This document shows positions 25,901 to 39,758 of a DNA stretch of 64,000 bases, piece after piece. A program made the translations under genes and the position numbers. The stretch is from contig JAJNNY010000045.1 in assembly GCA_022453515.1 (NCBI GenBank), forward strand, positions 186,001 to 250,000, written 5' to 3'. The notes beneath the pieces are model-generated. The model made no database searches. It was given only the letters and a program-made list of their open reading frames with translations, and was not told where the DNA came from. This DNA comes from Astrocystis sublimbata (taxonomy: Eukaryota > Ascomycota > Sordariomycetes > Xylariales > Xylariaceae). Within the stretch, counting starts at the first letter, position 1. Each line of letters starts with the position of its first letter.

Positions 25901-27975
25901 TACCTAGGGAAGCAGTCCAAGGAGCAGTCCGAGGCCTTATTAATATTGCTTTCCTACCTACATACATAGTACCTAGTTATCCACACACTCCATATCTGTT
26001 GTAGGGTAGAAATTCGTCTCCAGATGTCGAGAGAGTGAAAGTGAGCAACTGTAAAAAAGCAAGCGTACCGCAAGTGAATCGAAATTTACGGCTGGGCACA
26101 TTTTCTCGATTCGTATAATTATTGCTTACTTACCCTGCCCCGGAAGGGAAGTGGCCAGCCAACACAACACAACACAACCAACAAATCAGTCTCAGAGGGA
26201 GCTAAGTTCAACCACCCTCCGCTCAACCACAGCTTACGACCGCACCAGTCTTCAGTCACTAGCTGTGACTGATAACTACGCTATTTGTCATGCAAGGATC
26301 GCTTATCGAAACTGTGAGATCGCTAGGACGTATCAAAGGGAATCACTTTCAGCTCCCTATTTGCACTCGGATCGTTGCTCGAGGCCCTCAAATGACTTCC
26401 AGGACTAAGGAGCTGTGATACCATTCGCGTAGAAAAAGTAGGTAAGCGCCGGAATGCCACCGCTTATAGCCTAAATGAACAATGGGTAGGCGTATGTTAG
26501 TTAGGTCCATGCCGATCAGGAGAATACAACCAGCTGAGTTGACCCTGCAGACCTTGTTGACTGGGAGTGAAAATTTAGAAACCATGCATCATCTCCGAGC
26601 TTGCTCAGCGGCAAGTCAATGAAGACCTGCTTATCGGTTAGGCGACGAATTTGGGGCGTAGGCATGTACTGTATGTAGCACTCTCACAGTTGGGACGAAA
26701 GATTTTAACTTATGGCCAAAGGGAGCAACGTTCCAATGTATCTGGATTTGTTTGATGTTGCACCTTCCTTTGATTTGAGGTCATGTAACTGTAATATTCA
26801 ACGTTGCTAGGCATTGGCAAACTGGACTGTCCGATGATTAAGATAAGCAAGTCTCCATTTGACATGTCCATCAACTCGAAACCCTCGGTTTGTATTGGAG
26901 AGGTTATCTGGAATCTACAGTCAACCTGATAGGCAGATCGACACGTCGACGAGTGTAACTCCCAGCTCTGAAAACCCCAATCATTCACTCTACCACTCTA
27001 CACTCGCTCGCTCACTAACATAATCAACAAGCTGAAAATACCATAACAGAATGAACATAAAGCCGTAGCAAGATCATTGAAGAAGAAGAAAAGAAAAACG
27101 GCAAACACAGGAAAACACAACAACCAGCATGGGGAATGGTCCAGATGCTTCCCCAGAAAAAAACTACATCATTGCCATCAAGATATCTTCTGCTCACAGC
27201 ATGTCCCCTCCGTTGCGCAATCTACCGCAAAACACATCACCCGATGTATCGACTCAAGCTAGGTAGGCAGGTAACCCATCATCCAATTCCAGCATTTCGT
27301 TCCACCCCTTCCTACCCACCTACAAATGTATTTACCCCCCCTCCATGCTCAAAGGAACAATGCGATCACGGCAAGTGGATCGAGATTCGCGTACTCATAC
27401 ATACTTGAGTAAACCACAATGAACTAGCTAAGAACACTTACTATGGCCACCAACGAAGAGCAACTCACCCACAAACGATAACGATAAACATGAGTCCGTC
27501 ACTTACAAGGTAACCAAGGAACATAATACCATAGCACTTCGGATTCTCATGCCCAGTTCTCCTACTCTCGTCTACACATGAATAAGTGATAATCAGCATA
27601 TGAGCAGGTAATAAATCTCTTTAAATGTTAAGAACAGACAGCGATTCCTCGCAATGATATCTCTCCTCCTCCTCCTCCACTTCATTCTTCTTCGTCTGCC
27701 TCGTCTTCCTCGAAGCAAGTTGGTATTCCCAGCCCGTAGATAGTAAACTAGTAATAGTAACGCCGTGTATACCCCAAGCAATATTCCCCATAATCAATTA
27801 ACTCTTATCCCTTAACCCCTTCGTATTCCTTCGTCATCCCTATCTTTATTCCGCGTGTTTGCACCAAGTTTCTAACCATTCAAATAGACTTCACTTTAGC
27901 CTTTCACTCCTAAATCATGCTCACGATTTCGTAAACGGAGTAATTCCTCCTGGAATTCGAAGGGACACCAGCTTT
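22957..27975. other. 5-kb intergenic region, phospholipase promoter to Cac2 3' flank
   Basis: No supportable gene. The first 900 bases (to about 23850) are relatively GC-rich and are the likely promoter of the phospholipase gene. A 500-base open frame there (23350-23853) lacks an ATG start and any family motif. Around 25720-25980 the DNA is dense in TACCTAC/GTAAGTA words, including an 8-bp hairpin (arms 25881-25888 and 25891-25898). The last 900 bases are the AT-rich 3' flank of the Cac2 gene. Confidence 0.55.
23001..23024. repeat. (CGATG)n repeat in the phospholipase B leader
   Basis: Nearly five perfect CGATG units, 45-68 bp upstream of the phospholipase ATG, so probably in its 5' UTR. On the transcript strand it reads CATCG repeats and so places several ATCGCATCGC steps in the leader without creating an ATG. 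Confidence 0.9.
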
Positions 27976-30245
27976 TCACGACTTCGACTCCGATACCAGC
28001 GTCGGCGCTATCCTGCGCCTCTTCGCCAGCGGTACGCTGCTGCTGTCATCCTTGCTATCGTCCTTCTCCTTCTCCTTCGCCTCTCTCTTCGTACCAGCCG
28101 CGACATTAGCGCTGCCCGGCGTTTCCGGTGGCGTCGCGATGGGCATAGGGCCGCCCGTCAGTTTGCCTGAGTCGGCAGCAGTGATGCTCGGCACGTTCCC
28201 GCCTATGAGCGGTGGATTGTTCATGACAGAAGCCTGGGTCGCGATCGACGACGCCGAGTTGGATCTAGCAGGTGACGGTGGGCGAGCATTCACGAATGAT
28301 GTCGTCGGTGGCGGTGACGGAGCTGGGAACGAGGTCGCGGAATTGCGATGCTGATGACCTGGGAAAGGAGACGGCGGCGCAAAAGCCGAATTGGGAGTCG
28401 GCAGGGGCGTGGTTTGGTTCGACGCGGTGCCAGTTGCTGAAAATGACGCGTTCTTGCTCAGCATCTCGCCCTTATACTCCTGGCCCAGTTCACCTGGGGT
28501 GAATGATAGTGTCGAGCAAAAGCCATCCGACGATGATATCAGTAGGGTAGATCCATCACTCGACCTGGCGTTGTTAGATTAAACATCACAGGATCACTCT
28601 TCAAAAAAGACAGAGCACTTACCAAGTCAGATCAGTAAAAGTGGCAAGATGTAGATTGCTTACGACGCAGATAGGGGTCATCTGCTGGGTATCATAGAGA
28701 AGAACTGCGTCTTGGGTCGCTACAGCATATACCATGCGATATGGCAATGCAAAAGTAGGCTTAGGTCCGGCCGTGGAGGCACCAGTATCAAGGCTAGGTG
28801 ATTTCAAGGGTGCCATCTTTTCGGGATCCGGGGCTGACGACGTTGGTGGCGGAGGCGGATCCATGATGGCGGATGGTTTTGATATAGGGTCTGGAAGTGC
28901 CGGGATCGGGTCCCCAGCTGACGTGTCCATCGTGATGTGTTGTGTGACTGGAGGACTCTGCCGAAGAGTGTACAGGATGGGAGAGCATCGAATAGCAACG
29001 GAAGGCTTCTTGTGTCCTGGCAAATGGGCGATAGGAGGCTTGTTGATGCCGCCTCGTGTGTAAATGTATACTGTGTTCGTCACCTCGGACGTCGCTTTGC
29101 CATCTACTTGGCGCTGGATCTGGTACTGACCGGCAGGGGTGAGTAGAAGGCTCCCATCAGGAGTGAATGTCAACCGCCTGAAGAAGGACGTCAGAGTCTC
29201 ATTGGCGTAGAGGTTCGCGTTCCTCGTTCCGAGGGTGTTGCTGTAACCTGGTTTGGGAGAAGCTTCGGCCGCCATTGGCATCACTGCGGGCAATGGCAAA
29301 GACGGTGCTGGCGATTCAGATCGGCGCGAGGAGAATGAGGAACGTCTACTATGGCTGACCACACTCGGCGGGTTCATCGGCAAAGGAACAGACTGCGGCG
29401 TTCCCGGCGCTGATAAGACGGGAGAGCCGACGGATGCGGACGGGGTATCAACGGCCACTGCAAGCTGGGCTCGGTAGTTCGTATCGGGAGGTGCAGGACT
29501 GCTGGACACGATGCGGCGAGGAGGCAGATCCATCTTTGCGTGACTGGCCACCTTGGGCGGCTCGGAGCCATGGCTCGTCAGTGTGTACTGGCCGTCCTTC
29601 GTCTTCAAGGAGTATACATGGACCGATCGATCGGAGGATTGAGTCGCGATATATTCGTTTAAGGGATCCCAGGAGACACCCTGGACATAATGACTGTGTT
29701 CTGCGATTTGGCGGACGAGTGAACCTGGGGACCACGGTTAGCTTTTGGCATACTCTGAGCTGGCGCGGTAGACAGCAAAACTTGCCTGTGCTAGCGTCGT
29801 AGATGCGGGCGACGTTGTCCATGCTGCCAACAATAAAATAGGCAGCATCGGGGGACCAGGCTAGATCGTATATCTCGGACCCGGTCTGGCGAAACATGTG
29901 CTTTGCACGCCACGTCTCCTTGTCTTCGATGCCCTCGTTGCCGAAGCTGGTGGCATGGTGAATCTCGGAGGGAACCCATAGTATCACGTTTCCATCGTCG
30001 CCGGCCGAAGCCAGGGTCTCGCCTTTGGGGGCCCAGCGAACCACATTGACAGCCTGGGAATGCTTGGATAGGGTGGACAGGTACTCGACCCGTCGGTCTT
30101 CTCCCTCGCCGTCGACCTTCCAGATGCGAACACTGTTGTCGCCTCCTGCGGTGGCCAATCTCCCCTTGCCGTTTGGCTCGAAGTGGGCAGAGTAGATGGG
30201 ACTGTGGTTCTCGTGCCAATTGATGATAAGGGGAGTCGACTTCAT
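27976..30245 (-). CDS. cac2: Chromatin assembly factor 1 subunit B (p60/Cac2), WD-repeat histone chaperone
   Basis: Three exons (minus strand): 30245-29786, 29724-28623, 28564-27976; 716 residues. It starts MKSTPLIINWHENHSPIYSA, the hallmark Cac2/CHAF1B N-terminus. WD repeats follow (LATAGGDNSVRIWKVD, LASAGDDGNVILWVP, FIVGSMDNVARIYDASTG), then across intron 1 SLVRQIAEHSHYVQGVSWDP and SSDRSVHVYSLK. A long Ser/Pro-rich insert precedes the last propeller blades (YAVATQDAVLLYDTQQMTP, and SSDGSTLLISSSDGFCSTL across intron 2, followed by F-T-P-G-E-L-G). The C-terminus is disordered with a basic KRRRI nuclear signal. CAF-1 deposits H3-H4 behind replication forks with the p150 and p48 subunits. Intron 1 (29725-29785) must use a GC donor (GCAAGT) to keep frame. 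Intron 2 is 58 bp with GTAAGT. Confidence 0.95.
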
Positions 30246-33200
30246 GGTAACGGCGCCCCGTAAGGCCTAGGCATACGACGATTGGCGAGTCGGTGCGGCT
30301 GAGAAATCGGCGGGTGAGAGGGGGTGTCGATGATATGGTGATGATGATGATGGTGGGCAGACAGCAGAATTACGAGGGTGCGGTTTGCTCGTACACAATA
30401 GCTACAATAATGCAGCAGAAGCTCGAGAGCGGCAGTGATCGGACGATGGATGGGGTGGGCAGGCAGGCAGCTGTGGTAGCTGTGGTAGGGTAGGTAGAAA
30501 GAAGCTAATTACGTGGTACAAGGTCCAGTCCTGGATATTTGGAAGAAGGTCAATAACTCAATGCCAGGCGAAGTACAAGCTGTTGCAACCTGCAGGCCGG
30601 GGCAGACGAGACAATGTAGATGCAACAAGCTGGGCGATGCGACCTTCGGCGCAAAGCAGACGTGTGATGTGCTGTTGAATGAGAGGAGTGGTGTACACGA
30701 CAAGGTGAAGAAGGCATGCGATGCTGTTGTTGAATGGCAGAAAAGAACACCGGGGTACTGACTAGAAGATTGATTGCCTTTGAGGTAGAGTTCAAGTTCA
30801 ACGTTGTTTGTTTGGTCGCGGGAATAGCTTAGAAGAGCTACCACTATCAGATTGAGGATTGGAGATAGCTAGTAGCTTAGGTAGCTGGAGAAAGAAATGA
30901 GCTTTAGGACCACGATTCGGTCAACACAGGCAGGCTACACTTGGGGTTTTTGCGCGTCAACAAAAGCCCACAATGGAGTTTCGAATGATGAGTGAAGGTG
31001 TGCAAGTTCTAGAGATGGAGTGAGCTGATCATGTTTGTTGTTTGACTGCGATTTCGTTTGTCGATCGACTTCCGGCTCCAGGAGATGAAGGCCCGGGAGG
31101 AATGAATGTCCACGGGTACTTGCCCTATCGAGGCCGGGGAGGTACTGGGCCTCCCCAGTTGGGCGAGCAGGTGACATCTGATAGAGCGACGCCCAAAGTA
31201 CCTAGCTCCCCTTCAGCTGTACCGCAAACCCACCAGCTGCTGGGATGTCTTTTCTGCGAGGGGCAGCTGATAGTTTCGACTGGGCTTTGGTTTCAACGTC
31301 GTGCTTTCTCGAATCGGTTTTCTGAAGCCTACAAGCCCACCCTTCTTTTCCCTTTCCCCTGACTATCTCCAGAACCATACTTCAAGTTGGTATGAGTCGG
31401 TGCACGGGGGTTTGGCACGGGAGAGTCGACGGGGCGCGTTCCAGTGCGTTTGGACCAATCACCATCTTAGCCCACCCCTCCAACCCAACAGAGCGCAGGT
31501 GGTAACGGTAACCATGGCACCCCCCGAGCCCCCCTTCCCGTGCGTCGACTGGAGCCCTGGAGCTTTCAGGTGCGCAGCTCCAGTCCTGCTCCAGGCCAGG
31601 ACAGCCCTGGAGAGCGCTGATCAATCCTGATGGCAACGCCTCACCTTTTGGCATCTCACATCTCGCATTGCGCCTTCGGTTTTTGGGTAAGAGCATGCAT
31701 GCCATATTCCCCAGCATTTCCCTCTCTTTCTTCGATGACCATGCTGTCAAGGGTCATCTAGTACTAGCTCGCATCCACACAGACACCGAATTGTGTCGTG
31801 AGTGGGCTGATGCTAGGTGTCGGCCATCTGTGTTAGAAACATGCGGGGATGACATTCTCAAACCCATGCGTCGCACCTATGGTCCAAGGCCCGGCTCCAG
31901 GATTGCCCTTGCCGCAGGACTGTGAACACCTGCCTACCAGCGACAACATTCTTGACCCGCAGTTGAGAACAAGAGCGCTCTCGAGATCAACACTTTGCTC
32001 GACTAGCATGTCGCCTCTGTCCCGCCGCAGGTAGACGAAAAGAAACGGTATGCTGATGCTGGGTCATGCCGAGGACAACAACATGCTGAGTAGAGAGCAT
32101 ACAATGACATGCCTCCGCTCGCACCCATCCCATCCCATCAACCGCGCTTTGGGATTGGTTTTCAAATAACCTGCAGCAACGGGTTCATCATTCCAACGTT
32201 TCAGCTTGGCTGACTGCGCTTGATGGCCATGAGATCAGATAGGCTACAAGAGCAGAGAAACGGAAGCGGTCATGATGGGCAAGACCTTGCTTGTGGCACG
32301 CGAGGCGATCAAGATGACTAGACTTACGTTGACATATGACATTGTCAAAATTGTCTATATCCCGACTCCTCACCCATCGATTGTGTATCCTCTTTATTCC
32401 CGCCTCATGCCCGCCGCGCGTCTGTTCAACCTCGTTTGAGTTCATCGTCACTTGGAGTCCGATGAGACCATGTTATCTGCTATGCGACATTGGCGACATT
32501 GTCCTTCCTGCTCGGATATATATGTGCGACAAAAGCTGTATACACCGCAGCTTTGAAAACCATATCCGTCTAAGTCGACAGATCTGGAGCTCTGACTGGC
32601 TGGAGCACCCCTGCAAAGCTTCCATCTCCCACGTGAGGGCGGTCAATACAGGTACCTTTCTAGACTCCCATGGGGAGACATCTACATAGTATGCCAGACA
32701 CAGGTGCAGACATCATATATTACTGGTTGACAAGGTACGGCATTGCCTGCCGATTCCGTACACAATCCACTGACTGCTCATATCTACCTCATCCCAAGCA
32801 CCTGCCACTGCAGGAACTTGCAGCAGACTATCGCTCTGCTAATCGTTGGAGTAATGTCACATATTCTACATCTAGTACGAATGGGCTGTTTATTGGTTGA
32901 GTGATGATCGAGTTTGTTCCCCGTGGATGGACGGCCATATCGAGGTGTTAGGATGTTGACGAACGCATCCAGTTCGGAGATGGAGATCAAACCTCATTGC
33001 ACCTAGCCTCAAGTCCTATCCAAAATCACCTGTCACTTAATTCTTGGATTCGACAAGGTCTTTCTCAAACCCTAGATTAACTTAGTGTTCTCGCCCCTCA
33101 CCCTCGCTGTTAAGGCACTAACTTTTCCACATCTTCTTTTCGGGATATCTGGTGTAGGAAGAAAGCCAAACAGTCATCAACAAGTCCTGCGTCACTATAT

Positions 33201-34739
33201 TATAATGCTTTTTTCCTTGACGATCTTACAGTATCATTCCCGTGAACTCATGACCTGTTCATACCATGCTCTCCGTGGACTGATTCCACTTGATCGGCCG
33301 AACATGTCGTTGCGCTATTGCAGTAGTGCTTATGGGACAAAGTCGCCAAGAACCCACGATGGGTCTCGGGTGTATTTGTGCTAGCTCTGCGCATATTGCA
33401 GCAACTGTTGCAATGTTGCAGTGCAGGTTACATTGTGCATGCTGCAGTGTAGTATGAAGCAAGACATCGCTCTAGCACTTACCCACTGCCCACTAAATGC
33501 TCTAAGTTGGTAGACAGATCTGGGAGATGGCTCAATTCAACCGATATTTGCTGACGCCAGTGTGTCTGCGTTCACGGCTAGCAGCATGTATTGATGTGAG
33601 GCGATGGAGGCAAGTTGCGGAGCTTGTCTTCATCTACCGAGCCAGCTCCATGCATACGGGATGTGCGTACTCGTTACCTACCTTCAAGGTTACCTCCACC
33701 GTAGGTAGGTATGTTGTTTGGGGCACGAAAGGGAGTACTAATTATATAGGATATGAAGTGGCTGGCCAGCCATCAAGTCTGTATTGCTTTTCCTTATGCT
33801 TTATGACTCATTGGACTCGAGTTGCTCATTACAACTTTGAGCAACATCCAGCTTCTGTCTCGGTCAGCCTCAGACACCACTACGCAAACTTCTCACCCCT
33901 AGACCAGCTTATGGGGTCAATCGTTATGAATCACTTTCCTTCTCCTTCCCCCAATTCGTCATAGTACTTAGTCAAAACAAACGTCAGATTTGAACTGCAT
34001 ATACCTACTCGTACCTACGACATTACCACTTCGACCGACGGCTTAAGAAAAGCTTCCTGTGTTCAAGGATCCGGTACATTGGCATTGAGCTCGACTAGGA
34101 CCTGATGTGGGGTAAGCTAGAAGCAGATGACGCACTGTGCATTGGCTGATCAGATAGCTTGAATCCTCTTCTTTGTCACAAACCTTGGAAGCCGGCGTTG
34201 ACTCATTCACGGCGGCGATAACGTTCGTTAACGGGTCGCAACTTCTTTGGCCTTGGGTACGAGTACTTCCAGCCCGAGTCTACCTTACTTGGGGAGGTGT
34301 GCACGCTAGCAGCACCTCGCAGCACCTACTAAGTTACTTCGTTATTTTATCTAACCTCATCTGTGTGCGACCTACCTCTTGTACTACGCCCAATTTTGAT
34401 TGCCGCTTCTATGACATATCCGCTGCTGGAAGTCATCGAATTACGCTTCCTGCGATCTTCATCACGTCTTACACATAGCACGCTCGTCTGTCGCAGGCGT
34501 TTTGTAGTAGTTGCTGGCTCCGGGCGCGCAAATACTCGACCTTCTCAATGGCCCACTGTTGCAATTAATCGCTGTTCCCTGCAATTGCAGAATTCGCAAG
34601 CTTAATAAGACAGAGGCACCCCAAACCATCCAGGCTCAACTAAGAGTCCCATCCAATCGCGGCCGCTGTTTGGATTCCTGCTGTTGGACTGGTTTGGTTG
34701 CATTGCGTTGCGCGTGTACTTGGAAAAACGCCCTTCGCA
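30246..34739. other. 4.5-kb intergenic region between divergent Cac2 and ABC transporter genes
   Basis: Shared upstream region of two divergent genes. A short GAT-type trinucleotide run sits at about 30339-30352 in the Cac2 leader. I see no supportable gene: the open frames (for example 31042-31362, 33527-33964, 34173-34478) have no family resemblance and no consistent splicing. A TGCAG-rich patch is at 33398-33450. The size is generous for two promoters, so a non-coding transcript is possible. Confidence 0.55.
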
Positions 34740-37700
34740 ATGCCGAACGAGACTGCATTACTCGTATATTCGGGCCTCGGCCTGGGCATCACCACTGCAC
34801 TCTCGACGCCAGCTATTGTGCAGCTTGCTAAGCAGATCCGCAAACGAGCCCCTAGGACCGAAGGCTATGAAGATGAAGATGGCCAGAGCAGCGAAGCCGC
34901 CATCAAGGCATTCAGCGCCAAGCTTCCCAAGATCTTGATATTGGGGTTGTCGGTGGCCGGGCTCTGTATCTCTATTGCAACCGCCGTTCTCTCGACAACT
35001 AGTCCAAGCAGCCAAGGCAACATATTATTTCTCGAAAATTGGTTGGCCGTTGCAGGGTGGGTGAGTTGTAACACAACATGACGACTAGCTACCGCCAATA
35101 AGCTCACTCGGTTTGATAGGTTCTATTGGCATTCCAGGCTATATGCATCGCAGCCAGTCGCAACTCGGTAGTTGCATACAACCTCGGCATATGCTTGACC
35201 CTATCCTGCTTGGCAATGGCCCTTTCATTGGGGTTTCAAGATAAGCAAGTTGCCATCAGTCTATGGAAATATGATGACACTGTTTTTGCACTTCGCCTCA
35301 CCGACTTCGTGGTTGTTGTGAGTCTGGCCTTTGCGAGCTTGACAATTCCCCGACGGCCTGATGTCTTCTACGAAGGGGAGCTCATCGACAGGCTATACAC
35401 CTCCTCGGCGTGGAATAGGTGGACCTGGAGTTGGTCATCCAACATCTTGGCCAGAGCGACGAAGAAAAAGAATCTCGATTTGGAGGATTTGCCGAGGCCT
35501 AACCACCATATACGAGCCAAAGATGTCATACAGCTGTGGGAAACTCAAGGATTCAACAAACCCCTCTGGAAATCCGTCATATATGCAAACAAAGGGGCTT
35601 TTACCCTGCAGTGGGTGTTGGCCTTTGTAACTGCTGTGCTCAACTTTGCACCGCAGTGGGTTGTGCTTCAACTGCTTCGTCTTCTCGAGAGCAGAACCAA
35701 TAACGAGCCGGTCAGCTACGAGGCATGGATATGGACTTTCTGGCTGGTAGTGGCCATTCTGGCCCAGGCGTGGGTAGAGACGCAGCTCTTCTGGCTTTCC
35801 ACTGCCGATCTAGCCATCAAAGTTCGCACCCAGCTGTCGGCCCTCATCTTCCACAAGTCAATGAGACGGAAAGACGTCAAGGAGGCAAGCAGGAAGAAAA
35901 GCGCAACTCCCACAGACCCTGTCGTGACTGGCCCAGCAGGTCAATCTTGCAGTACCGACACGCCGGAAATGGACCAGAGCGAGGAGGATGACGCAGCGTT
36001 ACTCAGCAAGAGTAAACAGAGTACTGTAAACTTGATCGGTGTAGATGCGAAGCGCGTTTCCGATTTCTCAAACTTCAACTGGTTCATTCCATCCTGCTCA
36101 TTCAAGCTCATCGTTTCTCTGGTTTTCCTCCTAGATCTACTGGGCTGGAAACCACTTATCGCAGGCTTCAGCACTATGCTTATTGTAACACCCCTGAACG
36201 GCTGGATCTCAAAGAAATACTCCGACGCACAAGACAGACTGATGAAGGTACGCGACGAGAAGATGGGTGTCGTTTCCGAAGCTCTTTCCGGAATTCGACA
36301 GATTAAATTCTCTGCACTTGAGTCTGAATGGGAGCAGAAAATTAATTCGGTCAGAGAGAGGGAACTCAAGAGTGTGTGGGATGTGTTCAGATTTGATGCC
36401 GTACTCTTCGGTTGCTGGATTACGAGCCCGATTTTACTGGCCGCTGTTTCTCTGGCTGTGTACGCTGCGTTGCATGGGTCCCTCATACCTTCTGTCGCCT
36501 TCGTCAGTCTCAGCATCTTCAAAGCTCTTGAAGTCACCCTATCCATCGTTCCTGAGCTAATTACCGATCTCCTTGATGCGTGGGTGTCAATCAAGCGAAT
36601 CGATGCCTACTTGCAAGGAGATGAAATCTCCGAAACCACAAAAGAATCAGATGAAATCTCGTTTGATAATGCCACCATTGCCTGGCCCACTGATTCAAAG
36701 TCGACCAGTGATGAGGAAGACCCCGATCGTTTTATCTTGCGGGATATTACTGCCACCTTTCCAAAGGGTGAGCTCTCAGTTATATCGGGCAAAACCGGCA
36801 CCGGCAAGTCGCTTCTGCTTGCTGCTCTGCTTGGCGAAGTCGACATCAAGGCTGGCCAGATATCGCGGCCACGAGCTCCTCCACTTCATGAACGTAACGA
36901 TAGTAAAGCCAATAAGAGTAACTGGATCCTTCCAGGCGCTATCGCATACGTTTCACAAATACCTTGGGTAGAGAATGCAACAGTCAAAGAAAATATTCTG
37001 TTTGGGCTGCCAGATGATCCCTCGAGATACAAGACGACAACGGAAGTCTGTGCTTTGACAAAAGATATCGAAATGTTTGCTGATGGGGATCGAACCGAGA
37101 TCGGTGCCAACGGAATCAACCTGAGTGGTGGTCAAAAATGGCGAATCACGTAAGTTTAAACCAATTTTTGTAATTTCCGAACTTCACATAAGTCAGACGT
37201 TGATGTCATGAAAGGCTTGCGCGAGCCTTGTACTCTCGTGCCGGCATACTAGTACTTGATGACATATTTAGTGCCGTCGACGCACATGTCGGCCGGCACA
37301 TATTTGAGCAAGCCCTGAACGGCCCGCTGGCTGTTGAGCGAACGCGCATCCTAGTTACTCATCACGTCGCTCTATGTGAGTCGAAGACGAAATACTTAAT
37401 GGAGTTGGGAGATGGCTACGTCATGAATGCAGGGCTTCTTTCGGAATTAGAGGAAACTGGTCGTCTCGAGCAGATCAGGAGTCACGAACAAGTCGATGAA
37501 AACCATCGGGACGAGGAGGAAACCACCGCGGTCAATTCTGAAGAGACATCCCAGCTAGAGACCGAAGCTGTTGATGAGCCTCTCACCAAGATCCCCTCAC
37601 ATGTCAAGGCGCCGCGTAAATTCGTCGAAGATGAAAAACGAGAAGAAGGGGCCATCAAAGTGCGCGTCTATGCCACATACCTTAAATACAGCGGCTCGTG

Positions 37701-39758
37701 GCCGTTCTGGATTGGAGCTGTTGCTCTTTTCCTCACCACCCAGGGCCTCACAATTGGGAGAAGTTGGTGGCTCAGGATCTGGACGGGTATATATGAAGAT
37801 GAGAAGTCACAGTCGGCGGCAGACATGCATTACGCCTACCAATACACGCTGCAACAGACGGCCATGGACACCCTGGTTAAGCCTCAGTCTACTCAGTCCA
37901 CTCATAGTATGGCTTTCTACCTTGGCGTCTACGTCGCCATTTCACTTGCCGCCGCCATGCTATCGACGTTACGATGGTACTACATATTCTGTGGCTCTTT
38001 GAGTGCATCAAGAGAGCTGTTCGCACGTCTCAACTTCGTCATTCTTCGAGCTCCCTTGAGATGGCTTGACACAGTTCCCCTCGGTCGCATTTTGAACAGA
38101 TTTACAGCCGACTTCCATTCGGTTGACACACATCTAGCTTATGCAGTAGCTTTCGCTGCCAACGCCTTTCTTAACCTGATCGGCGTCATTGTGGCCGGTC
38201 TGTTCGTGTCGCCCGTCGTCATTGTGCTGTCGATTCTTCTTCTCGCCATCGCATCCTATTCGGCAAATCAGTACCTGCATGCCGCCCGATCCGTCAAACG
38301 AATGGAATCTATTGCCAAATCCCCGGTCTTCGAACAATTCGGATCCGCGCTGACGGGAGTGCTGACGATTCGGTCGTTCAACAAATCCCAAATCTACATT
38401 GAACGCATGTACCGACTATTAGACAACTGGGCCGTTACGACATGGCATCTCTGGCTCTTCAACCGTTGGATCAGCTGGCGCATGTCCGTCGTCGGCAGTC
38501 TCTTCACGGCATTCGTCACCATCTTCATACTTATTAGCCCGGACATGGACTCCGCGCTCGCTGGCTTCGCCCTCAGTTTTGCTCTAGAGTTTTCAGCGTC
38601 AATCATGTGGTAAGTCATTCATTCCCCTTTCTGGCACGCCTCGGAGGCATGAATCACCCTAACAGGTTTCTGTGCCCCTCTATCATCTGCAAACTCCCGA
38701 ATCATGAGCAATCTTCAAGATAAAAGGTGATTGCTAACTCTAATGGTTGAAGGACGATCCGCCACTACGCAAATGCAGAACTGGAGATGAATGCGGCGGA
38801 ACGCGTCGTAGAGTACACCGAGTTGCCGACGGAAGACCTCGGGGGCGTGCAGCCCCCTGCTGCATGGCCCACCGAGGGGCGCGTTGAGGTGACCGATCTG
38901 GTCGTCAGCTACGCAGAGGACCTACCGCCGGTGCTAAAGGGCCTCAACTTCTCCATCAACAGAAACGAGCGCGTGGGCGTCATCGGACGTACGGGAGCAG
39001 GCAAGTCGTCTCTGACGCTGGCCTTATTTCGTTTCGTCGAGGCACGGTCGGGCAATATCTTCATTGATGGTGTCGACGTATCCAAAATTCGTCTGCACGA
39101 CCTGCGCAGCCGGCTTGCTATCATTCCACAAGACCCGGTGCTATTCAGCGGCACCGTACGGTCGAATCTCGACCCTTTCGACAATCACACGGACGCGGAG
39201 CTCTTCGACTCGCTAGCGCGCGTGCATCTTATCTCCGAGAGCGAGACGTCACCCGGGACTCCCGCATCCGCAACCCAGCAGAGCGAGGCCAGCCCGAAAA
39301 ACACGAACATTTTCCGCGATCTCAAGAGCACTATCTCCGAGGGCGGTTTGAATCTGTCGCAAGGCCAGCGACAGCTGCTGTGTCTGGCCCGCGCCATCGT
39401 TTCACGGCCCAAGGTCATGGTGCTGGACGAGGCCACATCAGCAGTGGACATGGCGACGGACGCGCTGATCCAGGAATCAATCAGGAAAAACTTCAGCGAC
39501 AGTACCTTGCTCGTCATCGCGCACAGGCTGAGCACCATTGCCGACTTCGACCGCGTCCTCGTGCTCAGCGACGGCCGCGTGGCGGAGTTCGGTACGCCTA
39601 GAGAGCTGTGGGAGGCTGGCGAAGAAGGACAGGATGGAGATAAGGGCATCTTCCGCGCCATGTGCGAGCAGAGTGGTGAGCGGGATGTTTTGAGGAGGAT
39701 TGTGTATGGGGAGGATTTAGGTACCGGTACTGGTACAGGGGATGGGAAATCGACGTGA
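34740..39758 (+). CDS. ABCC-type full-length multidrug resistance (MRP) transporter
   Basis: Four exons: 34740-35060, 35120-37149, 37215-38609, 38753-39758, giving 1583 residues. Introns are 59, 65, 65-style short and one of 143 bp, all GT-AG. Order: N-terminal TMD0 helices (about residues 10-190), TMD1, NBD1, TMD2, NBD2. NBD1: Walker A GKTGTGKS 664-671, Q-loop YVSQIPW, signature LSGGQ 775-779, Walker B ILVLDD 795-800, His switch THH. NBD2: GRTGAGKS 1327-1334, PQDPVLF, LSQGQ 1450-1454, Walker B with catalytic Glu1475, AHRLS. NBD1 carries Asp800 where NBD2 has Glu, the usual ABCC asymmetry in which only site 2 hydrolyses ATP well. It exports amphipathic organic anions, conjugates or drugs from plasma or vacuolar membranes; the substrate is unknown. 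The residue count and complete motif set indicate a functional gene. Confidence 0.95.

Noticed and set aside
33527..33964. 145-residue frame with an ATG
   Set aside because: Composition looks random, no family resemblance and no splice support.
35941..36594. 217-residue minus-strand frame
   Set aside because: Shadow of ABC transporter exon 2, with no motif of its own.
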